A stretch of DNA of 64,000 nt from Varroa destructor (lineage: Eukaryota > Arthropoda > Arachnida > Mesostigmata > Varroidae), in assembly GCF_002443255.2 (NCBI RefSeq), contig NW_019211454.1:25434782-25498781 (forward strand). Reading direction: 5' to 3'. Every line of letters starts with the position of its first letter. Within the stretch, counting starts at the first letter, position 1. A program made the translations under genes and the position numbers. Positions 37,710-48,600 of the stretch are shown here, one piece after another. The notes below the pieces were generated by a model that did no database searches, was not told where the DNA came from, and was given only the letters and a program-made list of their open reading frames with translations.

Positions 37710-39031
37710 GTAAGCTAACCTTCGTAAAGTACGCAGCGCTGACGTGGATTTTTTGTTGATTTCGTTTTGCTCTCGATTCTACTATTGAGCATTATATTAG
37801 ATCTTCTAATCGATGGGTTCGATTTTGACTAAGCTTACTGTGTTGCTCAAGATAGGTTCAGTCTGCGAAGTGAAGGAGCTATGCAATATCGTCGACAGAG
37901 ACCTTTAATCTTCGCTTTAAGTGAGGATGTTATTCCATTGTAAAAGCGGATTATTTCGGGGTATAGTTGCACAGAAATGACCTATCCTCAGTGGTAACAG
38001 CTGCGAGGCGATATTACCTGCTCCATGGCTATCACGAGCTGGCCCTGTCCCTCTTTCCATAGGGCCCAAAGGGCAAAATATGTGCATAGCGAAATAGTTC
38101 GAACGTCGAAAGTAGAATTTCGAAGCTCCGATGTTAGACGTGTGCTTAGATCGGCGCATGTTGCAATCTTTCTATCACCTTCAACAACTTCCACGGTGTG
38201 AACAAGTCCTCACATCCTCAGTATGGTATCAAGAACTAGGCCCTATTACGAGTTCTAATCAGACTGAATCTTACTGGACCTATCTGAAGTTTCTCTAGCA
38301 GATGACATAGCAACCAGGTGCCATGGCAGAAATTTCGTTGAATGTTCATGGTCGGCACGGTAACGCACTGAAACGTATATCGTTCGCGTGCTATGTTACC
38401 ACTGTTAATGTGCACCGTGTCACCGTAGTTATGAATAACTATAGAAAGTTCTGCACATTTCTGCTATGGCAAAAAAAATACAGCATGATAACGCTTTACG
38501 TTATGATATGATAATTATGATTGTGAGTCTCATATTAATGCTTTTATTTACTGTGGAAAGTTGCTTCGTTGGCTCTGACATATGCTTGGGCTTTATGTTA
38601 CGATTGATTTATGATGCAGTATTGGCCTCGTCGTTTCTTACATTGTCATGCCCGGAATAGTATACCGAAGAAATATTTCGTCTGCTTGACGCATGGCTCA
38701 GTCCAGCATCATTGCGCCACCACTAGCTTTGATTTTAAACTAATGACCGCGTAAACTGAACATGACGAGAGGTATTGCGTCAAGTTATCTAGCAGCGTTT
38801 AGCTGTTTCGCTTAAAATGTTACTACGTACTTTTTATCATAAATGACACTCAAATATTTATGATCCATATTCGATGACGTATTACAGGTACTAGCTATGA
38901 GGGATGTTTACCACGACCCGAACGCTATCCCGTCTCCGAAGCCAACGGTCAAGCCAATTAAGGACGAAGCCATACCGCGATGGAATCCCGTGCGCAGGAA
39001 ACCCAGAGAGGGTGCGCAAAACTCAGTCTGA
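37443..39031 (+). CDS. Cuticular protein with Rebers-Riddiford chitin-binding domain (span includes intron)
   Basis: Secreted structural protein of the arthropod exoskeleton; RR domains bind chitin fibres. Exons 37443-37709 and 38888-39031 join in phase (CGG before GTAAGC, then ATTACAG before GTA) across a 1,178-base intron. The RR consensus is visible as SDGLRARGSFTQTLSDGRTR followed by the core IEYIADEKGFRV, matching the family pattern G-x-Y/F, DGR and Y-x-A-D-E-x-G-F/Y. The C-terminal exon is short, proline- and lysine-rich (NAIPSPKPTVKPIKDE) and ends PREGAQNSV at TGA. No start codon or signal peptide is in this frame, so at least one upstream exon is missing. RR-1 or RR-2 subclass is not decided. 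Confidence applies to the RR core rather than the 5' boundary. Confidence 0.85.
38888..39031 (+). CDS. Cuticular protein C-terminal exon
   Basis: Follows ATTACAG and encodes 47 residues plus TGA, exactly in phase with the preceding exon. It completes the RR domain after GFR with VLAMRDVYHDPNAIPSPKP and continues with a basic tail rich in Pro, Lys and Arg. Confidence 0.88.
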   Translation, partial: VLAMRDVYHDPNAIPSPKPTVKPIKDEAIPRWNPVRRKPREGAQNSV

Positions 39032-39576
39032 AAGTGCCAGGGCCCTTTATGGTGAAAATAATTGAAATAATTTTTGCAAATGGCTGGCGCTATACATAGT
39101 CATTCGATCAATCGGAAAGCTGCCAGTGTTTCATCTTCAGATACTCGTTCGGTGCTTCAATATGTAATTGAGCTTTCTTTCACTCACTCGTCGTTTTTCA
39201 TTCCGGAGAGACCAACAAGTACTTGGACTCTCGGACATCTTCTTCAAATTGAAAAGAGTCGCAAGGGACATCTCTATTGCTCCAGGCTTAATAGATTAAG
39301 AAATATCATTTCAACAAACGTGTCGATTCGAAATGCAATATGGCACTAAAATTCAGTGTAACCAACGTCGTTGTTCGCATGCTTTTCTGCAAGCTTGCTT
39401 TTTTTTTTTGGTTTGTTCTTCTGCTGGGTGAGGAACATCGTCTTGGAAGATCCCGGTACTGGGTCCCCCCATTGGAGAATTGCTTGCAGCGTGCTATAAG
39501 GCGCCATGTTAGCGAAATGTTTATTATCGGACATGTCGAAAACAGGGACATCAAATACAACATCTAAAGCTGCGTT

Positions 39577-39582
39577 AATAAA
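39577..39582 (+). terminator. Candidate polyadenylation signal of the cuticle gene
   Basis: First clear AATAAA after the cuticle gene stop, about 545 bases downstream. If used, the region 39032-39600 is 3' UTR. Confidence 0.35.
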
Positions 39583-41127
39583 TATACTTTGGTAATCGGA
39601 ATAAGCTTTGTTTGGTAAATTCCACTTCTCGAAGCCCCATAGCATCCTGACTCTAGCGTCATGTATCGATTACAGTATAGGTCCTATAGCCCTATAAAAT
39701 ATAGAGAATCAGCAATATTAACAGTAGAAAATGACCAAAAGTGCTTTATTAATAATCATGTTTAATACTTGATGCAAAGATTGCAGTAGCGACAAATCGT
39801 GTTGAACCTTTACTTCAATCGATGTATATATATATATATTATAAAAAGTTATATTTCATATATGTAACAGTGCCAACACCAACGACAGTGGGACGTCTTT
39901 CAATGTTTTTTTCTCTATCGCCGGCATATAAACGCGCATCAGTAATTTCGACGCTTTTTCTCACTATCGCTCTATAGGAGGTTTCGTAACACGTTTCATG
40001 GTTCAATATCCTGTCTATATTGTTTCGTTAGATGGCTGGCTATTGTTTTTAATTTCGTTTGTAGGTGCTTTTTATGAGCTCGGCACATGACGCTATACTA
40101 TGTACACCGTCCTTCGCTGCTACACCGTTGCTTAACTTGATGTGTACAAGAAGGGTACACCTTTTGTCTTGTCTTGTCTCGTCGACGTATAATCTATCTA
40201 ATCATGTCTAGCGCGCTTCCATCCGAAGAAGGACTAGACTTTTTTACGACGGCTGGCTATTTGATTGTAGTTATTTGTAAATCGGGGGTGAAAGTTTGAA
40301 TGCGCGAGTTAGCAAAACACTTCGAGGGGTAGTGCGCGTGCAGATGTGCGCCACCACGATCGCTTCGACCTTAGCGTCGTCATTTATCGTTGTAATTATT
40401 TTATATCCATTGGCTGCGATTTGTGTTTGTCTCGAGGACCTTTACTCATCATCATGAAGGTTTTCACGAGATGAGATATGGGCACATATTTGGGTTTGTG
40501 TGGGTGTGTATATGTGTAGTTTAACTCGTCTAAGTTGATGCCGACAAGAAATGATCGTCCTGAAGGAGTTCTTTATATGCCTATGTCTACACGGGAGTAA
40601 TCCAGAGATTGTGTAAAATGAAACAGGGTCACGCTTTGCGGATGCGGTCGTGGATGAAGTGTGGTGAAATTATATTGTTTATGCTGTGCCCATATGTAAA
40701 TAATGTGATTGATATTAGGCTTGCAGTTTACTCGCAACCGCTTTTATTAGAGATGTAAAACATGTGGGAACTCTATCTGCGAAGACCGCATTGAGACGTT
40801 TTTCGTAGGGGCGCAACCGTTTTCGCACGTCCCTTCGCGAGAACCCAGCTCAAATTTGAGGACCAAGCACTGAAAATTTATATTTTGATTTGATGCTGTA
40901 AAATGTTTTGAGCCTTTTCGTACATACCGCCCCATCAATTACGTCTGCTATGTTTGTTTGTTTCTTATTTTTTAGTCTCCTGTTTTCTTGGGCTGTTTGT
41001 TTGTTCTTAACGAGCCTGCAACTTACGCTCCATTGTCGTATATAACAATTTTTACGAGTGTCTTTCCCTTCTTCCCCTGTTATCGCGTACCTCATAAGTC
41101 GATATGGTATTAGTTCGTTTTAAGTCA

Positions 41128-41130
<3 letters not shown>

Positions 41131-41165
<35 letters not shown>
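41131..41165. repeat. AT microsatellite
   Basis: About 17 AT units, 360 bases before the hairpin cluster. Confidence 0.95.
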
Positions 41166-41170
<5 letters not shown>

Positions 41171-41520
41171 GTAAAAGACTTCGACTGTGATTCGTAGTGT
41201 TTTAACATTGTTAAAGGGCAGTTTTAGCTTTTTTGTATGTACTTGATCGATTATTATGACTGAATATATTTCATTTATTATTTGTTGCTGTTTTACTATG
41301 AGTATTATCTTCGGTCGTACTCATTGTTAGGATAATTAGTTGTCAATATTAGTTATTAAGCAGCTTTTTTGTAAAGTGTCGATACGGGACGACCGCTAAG
41401 CTGATAGACCGTGGGTGCAATTTTTTCGTGTTTATTTCTAAACGAAATTAGTTAGCGTAGGTGTCGTGTTGTAAAGCGGCATGTTCAGTACGACTCGAGA
41501 TATTATACATGGGTCTTTGG

Positions 41521-41695
41521 GTCGGTATTCCGACTTACCTGTGTATCCAGTAAATGATGTGCTAAACACGTTTACTGGATGCACCGGTACGTTAAATCAC
41601 AATAAGCACATTAAAAATGTGCTTATTGTGATTTAACCCGCCGGCGACGTACAACATCATCACGAACGGCAAGAAGTATAAACTTCTTCACCGTT
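41521..41695. repeat. Cluster of four consecutive hairpins
   Basis: Four inverted repeats follow one another: GTCGG/CCGAC (41521-41534); ATCCAGTAAA/TTTACTGGAT with an inner GTG/CAC (41545-41580); a perfect 22-bp stem with a three-A loop (41591-41637); and AACGG-AAGAAGT/ACTTCTT-CCGTT with a small internal loop (41665-41695). The region is non-coding, 2.5 kb past the cuticle gene stop. Confidence 0.8.
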
Positions 41696-42187
41696 TGTTT
41701 CATCTGATTTTTACTTGAACTAGTGCGATCTATATAGCACGCGTAGCGGATAGACCGCCGTGGCGTATGTGAAATTTCACTGAGTCACCGGTTGAGGCTA
41801 TGAACATATCTTGCGAGGGTTGGATAATAGCTGGTAATCTATTCGTGTGTATATGTGAGTCTTCTTGTTGCTGCTGTCTGCGTTCCCATCAATCAATAAT
41901 CACCTCGTGTATGCGAGGACCTGAATGATGAAGATTATTATAATTTTTAGTTGAACTTTTGTCAATCCCTTCCTTACCTCTTGCCTACGTACAGAAAATC
42001 CAGCACAATTTACAACTGTGTAGTTATTCTATCTATATATAGATACGTGATATATCTATATATGTATACCACCTATCTGCTTTCAGTGGATAAAGATCGA
42101 AAGGTGTGTCCTCAGCTGTCGTTGTCGTGACACCGTGCCTGTCATACAATGGTGAAATAATTAGCCATTGCAACAAATCCTAGGGTA

Positions 42188-42217
42188 GGTAGTAGTAGTA
42201 GTAGTAGTAGTAGTAGT
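42188..42217. repeat. TAG trinucleotide repeat
   Basis: About ten TAG/GTA units. Confidence 0.92.
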
Positions 42218-44903
42218 AAGAATTGATATAATATGAAAAACGTGCGATTCTAGCCAGCTATCTTGAACAGTACCTATGACCTGGTGTTTGTGAGCAGAAT
42301 TTTATGGTGGGGTCATATGTTATAAATCATTTCCAAAAAAACGCTGCAGCTACATCTGTGTAGCTACTACGTACGTATAGTAGTATTATATGTCTGCAGT
42401 TACACTGTTCAAGGAAAATGTAGATAATAGACTGATACGTTTTTGTTCACCTCTTTCTTTTCGGTTAAAGTTTCATTTGCTGGTGAGCGAACGTCATATA
42501 CGGTCGGAGAGCTTTAAAAAGACCCCAAATTTTACCCTGTACAATGCAACAATTTGAACATTTCCATGAGATAAAAATTTCCCTTAGAGGTAAAATGACT
42601 ACATAGACTAGAATCCAATTTAGGGAAAATCGGGAGACAAACAGAAAAAGCTTAAGCGGTAACTCATAGATAGGGGACACAAAATAGAACATTAAAATAT
42701 ATAACCCGTGATAAAAATATGAGACCCAAATCGCGTTATGTTTCAGTAGTCTTTTAGAGTTTTTCTGCGTTTTTTTTTCCCAACGAACCTCTATAAAAAC
42801 CGCTTCAGTGGATTTTCTTCGTCGATCTTTTTTTCTACTTATTAACATATATTGTTACGGAATACTCCTTTTTTTTTCCTTTCTCCTTTTCGAAAATGGG
42901 CTTTGCGCGACAAAACGACGGCAGCAGCCTCCGAAAAAAAATCTCCCCAACGAAAAATTAGAAGCAAGGAATACGTAAGAACGGCTAAGGAAGTTGCATC
43001 AACTAAATGCATTTCCGTTGACGGTTGCAATAATTAGAGCCACGTTTCAAAGCATAACTCAAGTCTAAGTTGACTCCTATAGAATTTGCTGGTAAAATCA
43101 GATAGTCTGGCGGTTATTTAGAATCGAACAGCCACTTCAGTCCTATAATAATGTCTAGTATAACAGCTATTATAGGCTATAGGTCACGATAAGTTATTAT
43201 AATACGTTACTGGTATTAATTGAAGCAGTTCCCGTTCGTCAAAGGCGGCCTATACTCCAATAATAATGAACTTGTATGATTTGATTGGTAATTTTTGTTT
43301 TCTTCATTGTCCGAATATGATGATCATGACGAAGATTAGTAAGTATTGCTGCCTTTCAGGATTATTGCCGTACTTTAATGCGTTCGATGGGTCGTAACGT
43401 CACACATTTACTTAGCTCGATTACTACCGTTGTCAATATTTGTGGTAACTTGAACAACGATCGTAAATAAGTAATTATATTATTATTGCTATGATATTAT
43501 ATATACAAGTGACAGAACGGTAACAATGGCCAACGGTATTCGGTACATTGAGAGTTCGCTGTATGAAATATGAAGGGGCTATCTGGTTGCTGGAAAGCTG
43601 CTGGGGCGTAGTTGTCGAAGGGCCTCCTCCATCTATAAAAAGTATCTTGCTGTTGATGGCTAATATGCCCCCCGAATGCTAGTGCAATTATTGGCGATCG
43701 CATATAGAAACTCATTACGTTGCTATTGGCATACTTATGAAATCAATTACTGTTCAAAAACTGCAATCGTGCTCATCAACGTTCTTCTGTTAGCAAAGGG
43801 CGTTGTAAAAAAAAAATCAGTTTTTTTCCCACGTCCCCTTGGCTAATGTCTACAAAGATATGTCAGCGTATATATATAATAGCTTTTTCATTGTCATAAT
43901 ATTTTGGTTTTAGTAATAAGTTATCGATAGGCATCTTCGTCATCATGACGAACTGTTTAGTATGATAGAACAACAGCGATAATGACAGTAACAAGTTTGC
44001 TCCATAAATTGGTCTGAGCTGAACCCGACGTATCACTTAGGACTTTATTGCCTTACATTTATGGTCGTTGCGATCAGTTACTTTGAGCTGATATCCGATC
44101 AAGCTTTAATTATCGGTAATGTCTATCAGATATCCTTATTTGATACTCAGCTATTACCATTATCAGGCAAAGGAAAATTTTATTTAACTGGAAAGTCTGC
44201 ACAGGTCTATGCTGTAACGTTATCGCCGGATCGTCGCTCGTAATATCCTGTACGTGGCATAAGTGATGTTGCATTTCTCTCTATTCAATTGACGGGGCAA
44301 AAAGGTAACAATGGTTCCGTTGTAACGAATCCTTTACAGCATTTTCATATCGTCACTGTATCTGTGCATCTGCATAACGCGGTCTCCTCGAGTGCCCGCT
44401 TTGATTTTCCCAGGGTTAATTCATATCAAGAAGTGCTATGTTCCATTACTGCTCCTTAGTTGTCCTCAAAAATCTGTCGCCGCTACGACTCGTGGACCTC
44501 AACGAAAATTCAAACTGACCACTGAGTATAGGCCCGATTGGTTGTAGTGTTGAGTTCAACTTTTTCCTCAGGAAATATCAATGGCCTTGTCTTAAAATTC
44601 CAACTTGCTCGCCGTAATCGATGAAAAGGAGCGAAAGAGGGGCTTCTGATCTTCAGCCGTCACGTATGCGCTATTTGGCTGGGCATGTGTGCGATTGATT
44701 CGAGTAGATGAATTAAGTATGGAACTGGGCATGTCTGCGTGTGGGCCGTTCGAAATTAAATGAATGCTAACGCGCCATCAGTTCGGCACTCACAACCATC
44801 GAATGAAAAAAAAATGTGTTGCGAGGGTTATTGGCAAACAAGAAGATCATCACCCACCCAACATGAGGATGAATGAGTCAATGATCTAAAGAAAACGGAT
44901 GAT

Positions 44904-44909
44904 TTTATT
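44904..44909 (-). terminator. Candidate polyadenylation signal of the ankyrin gene
   Basis: AATAAA on the minus strand about 555 bases after the TAA of exon m. No closer AATAAA was noticed in between. Confidence 0.35.
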
Positions 44910-45463
44910 GACTCCCTTTAGCGAATCACTACACAGCCATCATTCACTGCTGCTGTTATCAGTGGGTCCGTGGTAAATTAAAGGAAAAAGGGAGGGAGAA
45001 GCAGAATATTGCTTCCCGTTGGTGGGTATTGGACGGTAAGGCTTCTTTGGTTTTGAACAGAAGTTAGTTAGTTAGTTTGTTTCTCTGTGGATTAAGTGGA
45101 CGTGCCGACGGAAGTGGGTTTAGCTGTTCTGAAGGGAACAGGCCCGCTAGACATTGGTCTCGTCCTTACATGTGGAAACAATAGAGGCCGCCAGCTGAAT
45201 TAACTTGCGCAGACTTTTGCGGCTCCCGCCACTGCAAAGCATAAAAACACAAGGCGTGCAAAATTGTTAGCTAATGTAGAAAAAGAAGCCCATTTGGGTA
45301 GTTCAGTTGTCACCGAAGTGGATCAATGATGATAATAATATGATATGTATTTAGAGGAAACTAACATGGATGGTGGCATAGTGAAAATTAATCCCATACC
45401 CATACACCAATAGCAATGTACCATAACTAAAGTACCAACAGTATGGAAATTTTTTGGTTCTGC

Positions 45464-45641
45464 TTACGCCTTTCCTGCTTTGCGGTACTTCTCAAATTGT
45501 GTCCAAATGTTTTTAAGAAGCGTCCCAACCTCCTCCAAGTTGTATTCCTCCACCATATCCTGAATGGTACGTCCAAGTGCGTCCTCACGGCCCATGTTTG
45601 CTCCCCACGCCAACAGCGTTTTTACACAGTCAGCGTGGTTG
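45464..45641 (-). CDS. Ankyrin gene, exon m and probable stop
   Basis: Acceptor GCGTTCGCAG. It encodes NHADCVKTLLAWGANMGRED, a degenerate last repeat and a helical tail (VGTLLKNIWTQFEKYRKAGKA), then TAA. The stop overlaps a possible donor (GC before GTAAGC), so a spliced extension cannot be excluded. Confidence 0.88.
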
Positions 45642-48600
45642 CTGCGAACGCAATCACGGCGCAGACAATCACAAAAAACACATAACCCCACATAACGTCA
45701 ACGATTTCTGTCCACATCCTGAGCTTATGTACAGGTAATTTACGAATTTGTACTGCAATGGACATTGTGTTTCAAAGTGTATATAGGCAACGATAGTTGA
45801 AATTCTCGTTAACAACGTATGTATCTATTACAGAAGCGTATTCGGCTGACGGCTACCAACAGATCTAACGGTAATACGGAGATACGATTGTTTCAACTGA
45901 TGCATTCCGTATTGGCTTTTCGACCCGTGAACGGCGTCTCGCCTTTGAGCACAAGTTGGCAGCAGACGATTCGTTATCGATCACATCTCATTAGGAAATC
46001 CTTTAAAATTTTATATGCATCATTGTTCTGTTTGTTTCGTAAAGCTGAAATACATTCGGAGAGAACAATGTATTCAGAAGCTTATAGACGATTGGGCGTT
46101 TCGAAAAATTGGTCCTGTCCCATAATGAAAAACGGCTGTTGAATGTAGGCGGCTAAAAATAAAATCCAATCTATTGTACTTTGGCACAACAAGAACGTAG
46201 CTTAGTATTTAAATTTATGATTGCAGAGACCAGCAGGCGGGAAATCTATACATTTCCAAAAGTTCTCAGTCATATGCTGAAGATGCATTATTTCTGTTCG
46301 TGAAGGCTGCCTAGTCGAAACAGCGTATCCTATATGGAGCAAGCGTGTCGTACGAAACAAATAAGAGATGCAAGCTATCTAGTACGATCTAGTCGATCGT
46401 TGCGAATACCCTTATTTCTCAATACGTACTTGAGAGTGGCGAGATGTAGCGGTGTGAATCCGTCACTGGCTTCATTATCTACATCAGCGCCCATCTTAAG
46501 AAGGACCTGTAAGCACGGCTCGTTTCCATTCATTGCCGCTACGTGCATTGACGTATAGCCCGTCGGGTCCAACGCGCGTATATGTGCGCCCTCACTGCAC
46601 AGGTACTGTTAACGAAATCAACATGTGTTAGCAGTAGAAGCTTCTGTTAAGTGTCGTCAGGAGACTGTGTGTATACACAACATGGATGAGATTAGCCAGG
46701 ATCTAATGTTGAAGTACCGCGAAGTCAGCTACCACGTAACTTCCGAAGCATAAAAGCAATAAAATGCCATTCCAGAAATTCACTTCTCGCAGTTATTTCC
46801 ATCTGGGTACCGCTAGTATAAATATATCGTAAATGCGTTCGGCAACCAGCTGACAGCCAAGATCAGCACTTACGTTCCTTCCTTAAGATTTCCTAGGCTA
46901 CTAGCAACGACCGGATGTCATTACGGCACGATGGTACCTTTGTTATTGTTTTTATATTGCAGACATTGCCAAAAACACATGTCGCACAAGGCGGAGTTGA
47001 GTTATACTCTGAGCGAGAGACTTGAAAGGTACATATTTCGAAATGAGCTGAGTTTTATTCTATCGATAGATCTTTCAAGTTCTAAGATCCGAAAAAATAC
47101 TTGTCGCTTCCGGCAGAGGTCTGGGGCCATAACTGCTCAGTTCGTGTTAGATGCACACTAGTAGCGATACATTTCGACCTTCGAATATGGTTGTTCAGCT
47201 TTGAAAAATAAACACCACACAAATAATTCAAATTGTCATCACATATGATTAAACTACCATTGCAGCCAATATCACAGTCGGCAGCGAGACCTGATATTTG
47301 ACAAGGCTCAGGGCCTTGTCAGATACCAGTTGCAGTATCACATGCACTTCTTCGCCAACCGCAGGCCACACTTGATTTTCATATAATATTTTAATAAATG
47401 ATATAGTAATAAAATTTGGATGTCCTCCATATTTTCATCTAATGGATTCCCGCGCGTGAGGAAGCTAGTGGGATCTTTTCATTGGCGAAGGTCTGTGCCA
47501 TCGAAAACAAAGGCCACGGCGATAAGGGCGAACGTTGAGGTTGGACTAAGGTTAGTTGCGGTATCACTGTTCGCACACAGCTACGGATTCTCACTTATTT
47601 CTATCGCCAGATATTGTCATACAATGGTCGTGCAACATATTGCTAAGTGAACGTCAGCTGTCGATTTGATTTTTACGACACACTGTGTATATATTGAGGT
47701 ACGATAAATCGCTCATAGTAAGGCGTCAAATTTGCTGACCTTTACAATGTCGGTATGCCCGTTCGCGGCAGCTAAATGTAGTGGAGTCCAACCCCGCTCG
47801 TCCACAGTTCTGAAACCAGCAACAAATAAAATTGACAATCTAACGCGGGAACGTATGAATTACGACATTATGCGTTGAGCTTGCCCGAGATAGCCTATGC
47901 CTTTCCAATCAGAAAGACAAATTCTTGAAGTTCTTGAAAATGAGATTTACTCGCGCCCAACTAATCCGAACCTGGGATTCGTAGTTCCAGATTGGATTAT
48001 ATATATTCTTAAGGGAATTTGACATTTTTCGATTGAAATGGAGAAGTATTTGGTGGCTAATAGGGTATTGCAAACTAAAAATGACCCGTTTAGTGGACAA
48101 GCCACGCATTGTTATTGCACTATATACTCACTCCATTCGTTTCTTATCCCGGCGAATCAGGAGTTTGATGACATGTAGGTCGCCCGTTTTGGCGGCATCA
48201 TGGATGCTCAGGCGGGAGAGATACTCTGCCTCACTCATCTTCTTATACGTTGGTCCAATTCCATAGTCGCCTTCGTCGATTTCGGGCTGTAGCCGATCAT
48301 CAATCGTATACGCATCAACGCGCGGATCGATAGCGAAAAGAATAAGACGATACCAAAAAAAAAAGCACATCATTTAGCTGTGCCAATGCTTTCTTCATAC
48401 ACTCCTGCTGACGTTTAGTTCGGCTGGGACATAAAGGGCTTCCACTGGAGATCCTCGATACGAATAAAATCTAGCATGTAAGCGTACCTAAGCCTGACTA
48501 TCGACTCGAAATCAGCGCGACGATTCGGATGGGTCGAGTACAGCTTTGCTGAAACGCTCATCGTTCATTAGAAATTCGTGTCCTCCTGCACGCGAGCCGT

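Larger units (their letters stand above)
39583..44903. other. Intergenic region with hairpin cluster and microsatellites
   Basis: No coding exon was recognised. The region is T-rich on the plus strand and holds AT and TAG repeats, the four-hairpin cluster, palindromic TATA stretches near 42030-42070 and a 9-bp inverted repeat (CCTATAATA/TATTATAGG) at about 43142-43175. Confidence 0.55.

Noticed and set aside
39346..39645. 99-codon minus-strand open frame with a Lys-rich end
   Set aside because: Lies in the probable 3' UTR region of the cuticle gene; no acceptor, domain or homology recognised. A CCGGTACTGGGTCCCCCC stretch loosely resembles SINE-like copy 2 but not enough to call.
41591..41637. 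miRNA precursor
   Set aside because: A perfect 22-bp stem with a three-base loop is too short and lacks a basal stem for standard Drosha/Dicer processing.
42465..42848. 127-codon minus-strand open frame with hydrophobic stretches
   Set aside because: AT-rich sequence giving Phe/Leu/Ile/Tyr-rich translation; no motif or splice context.
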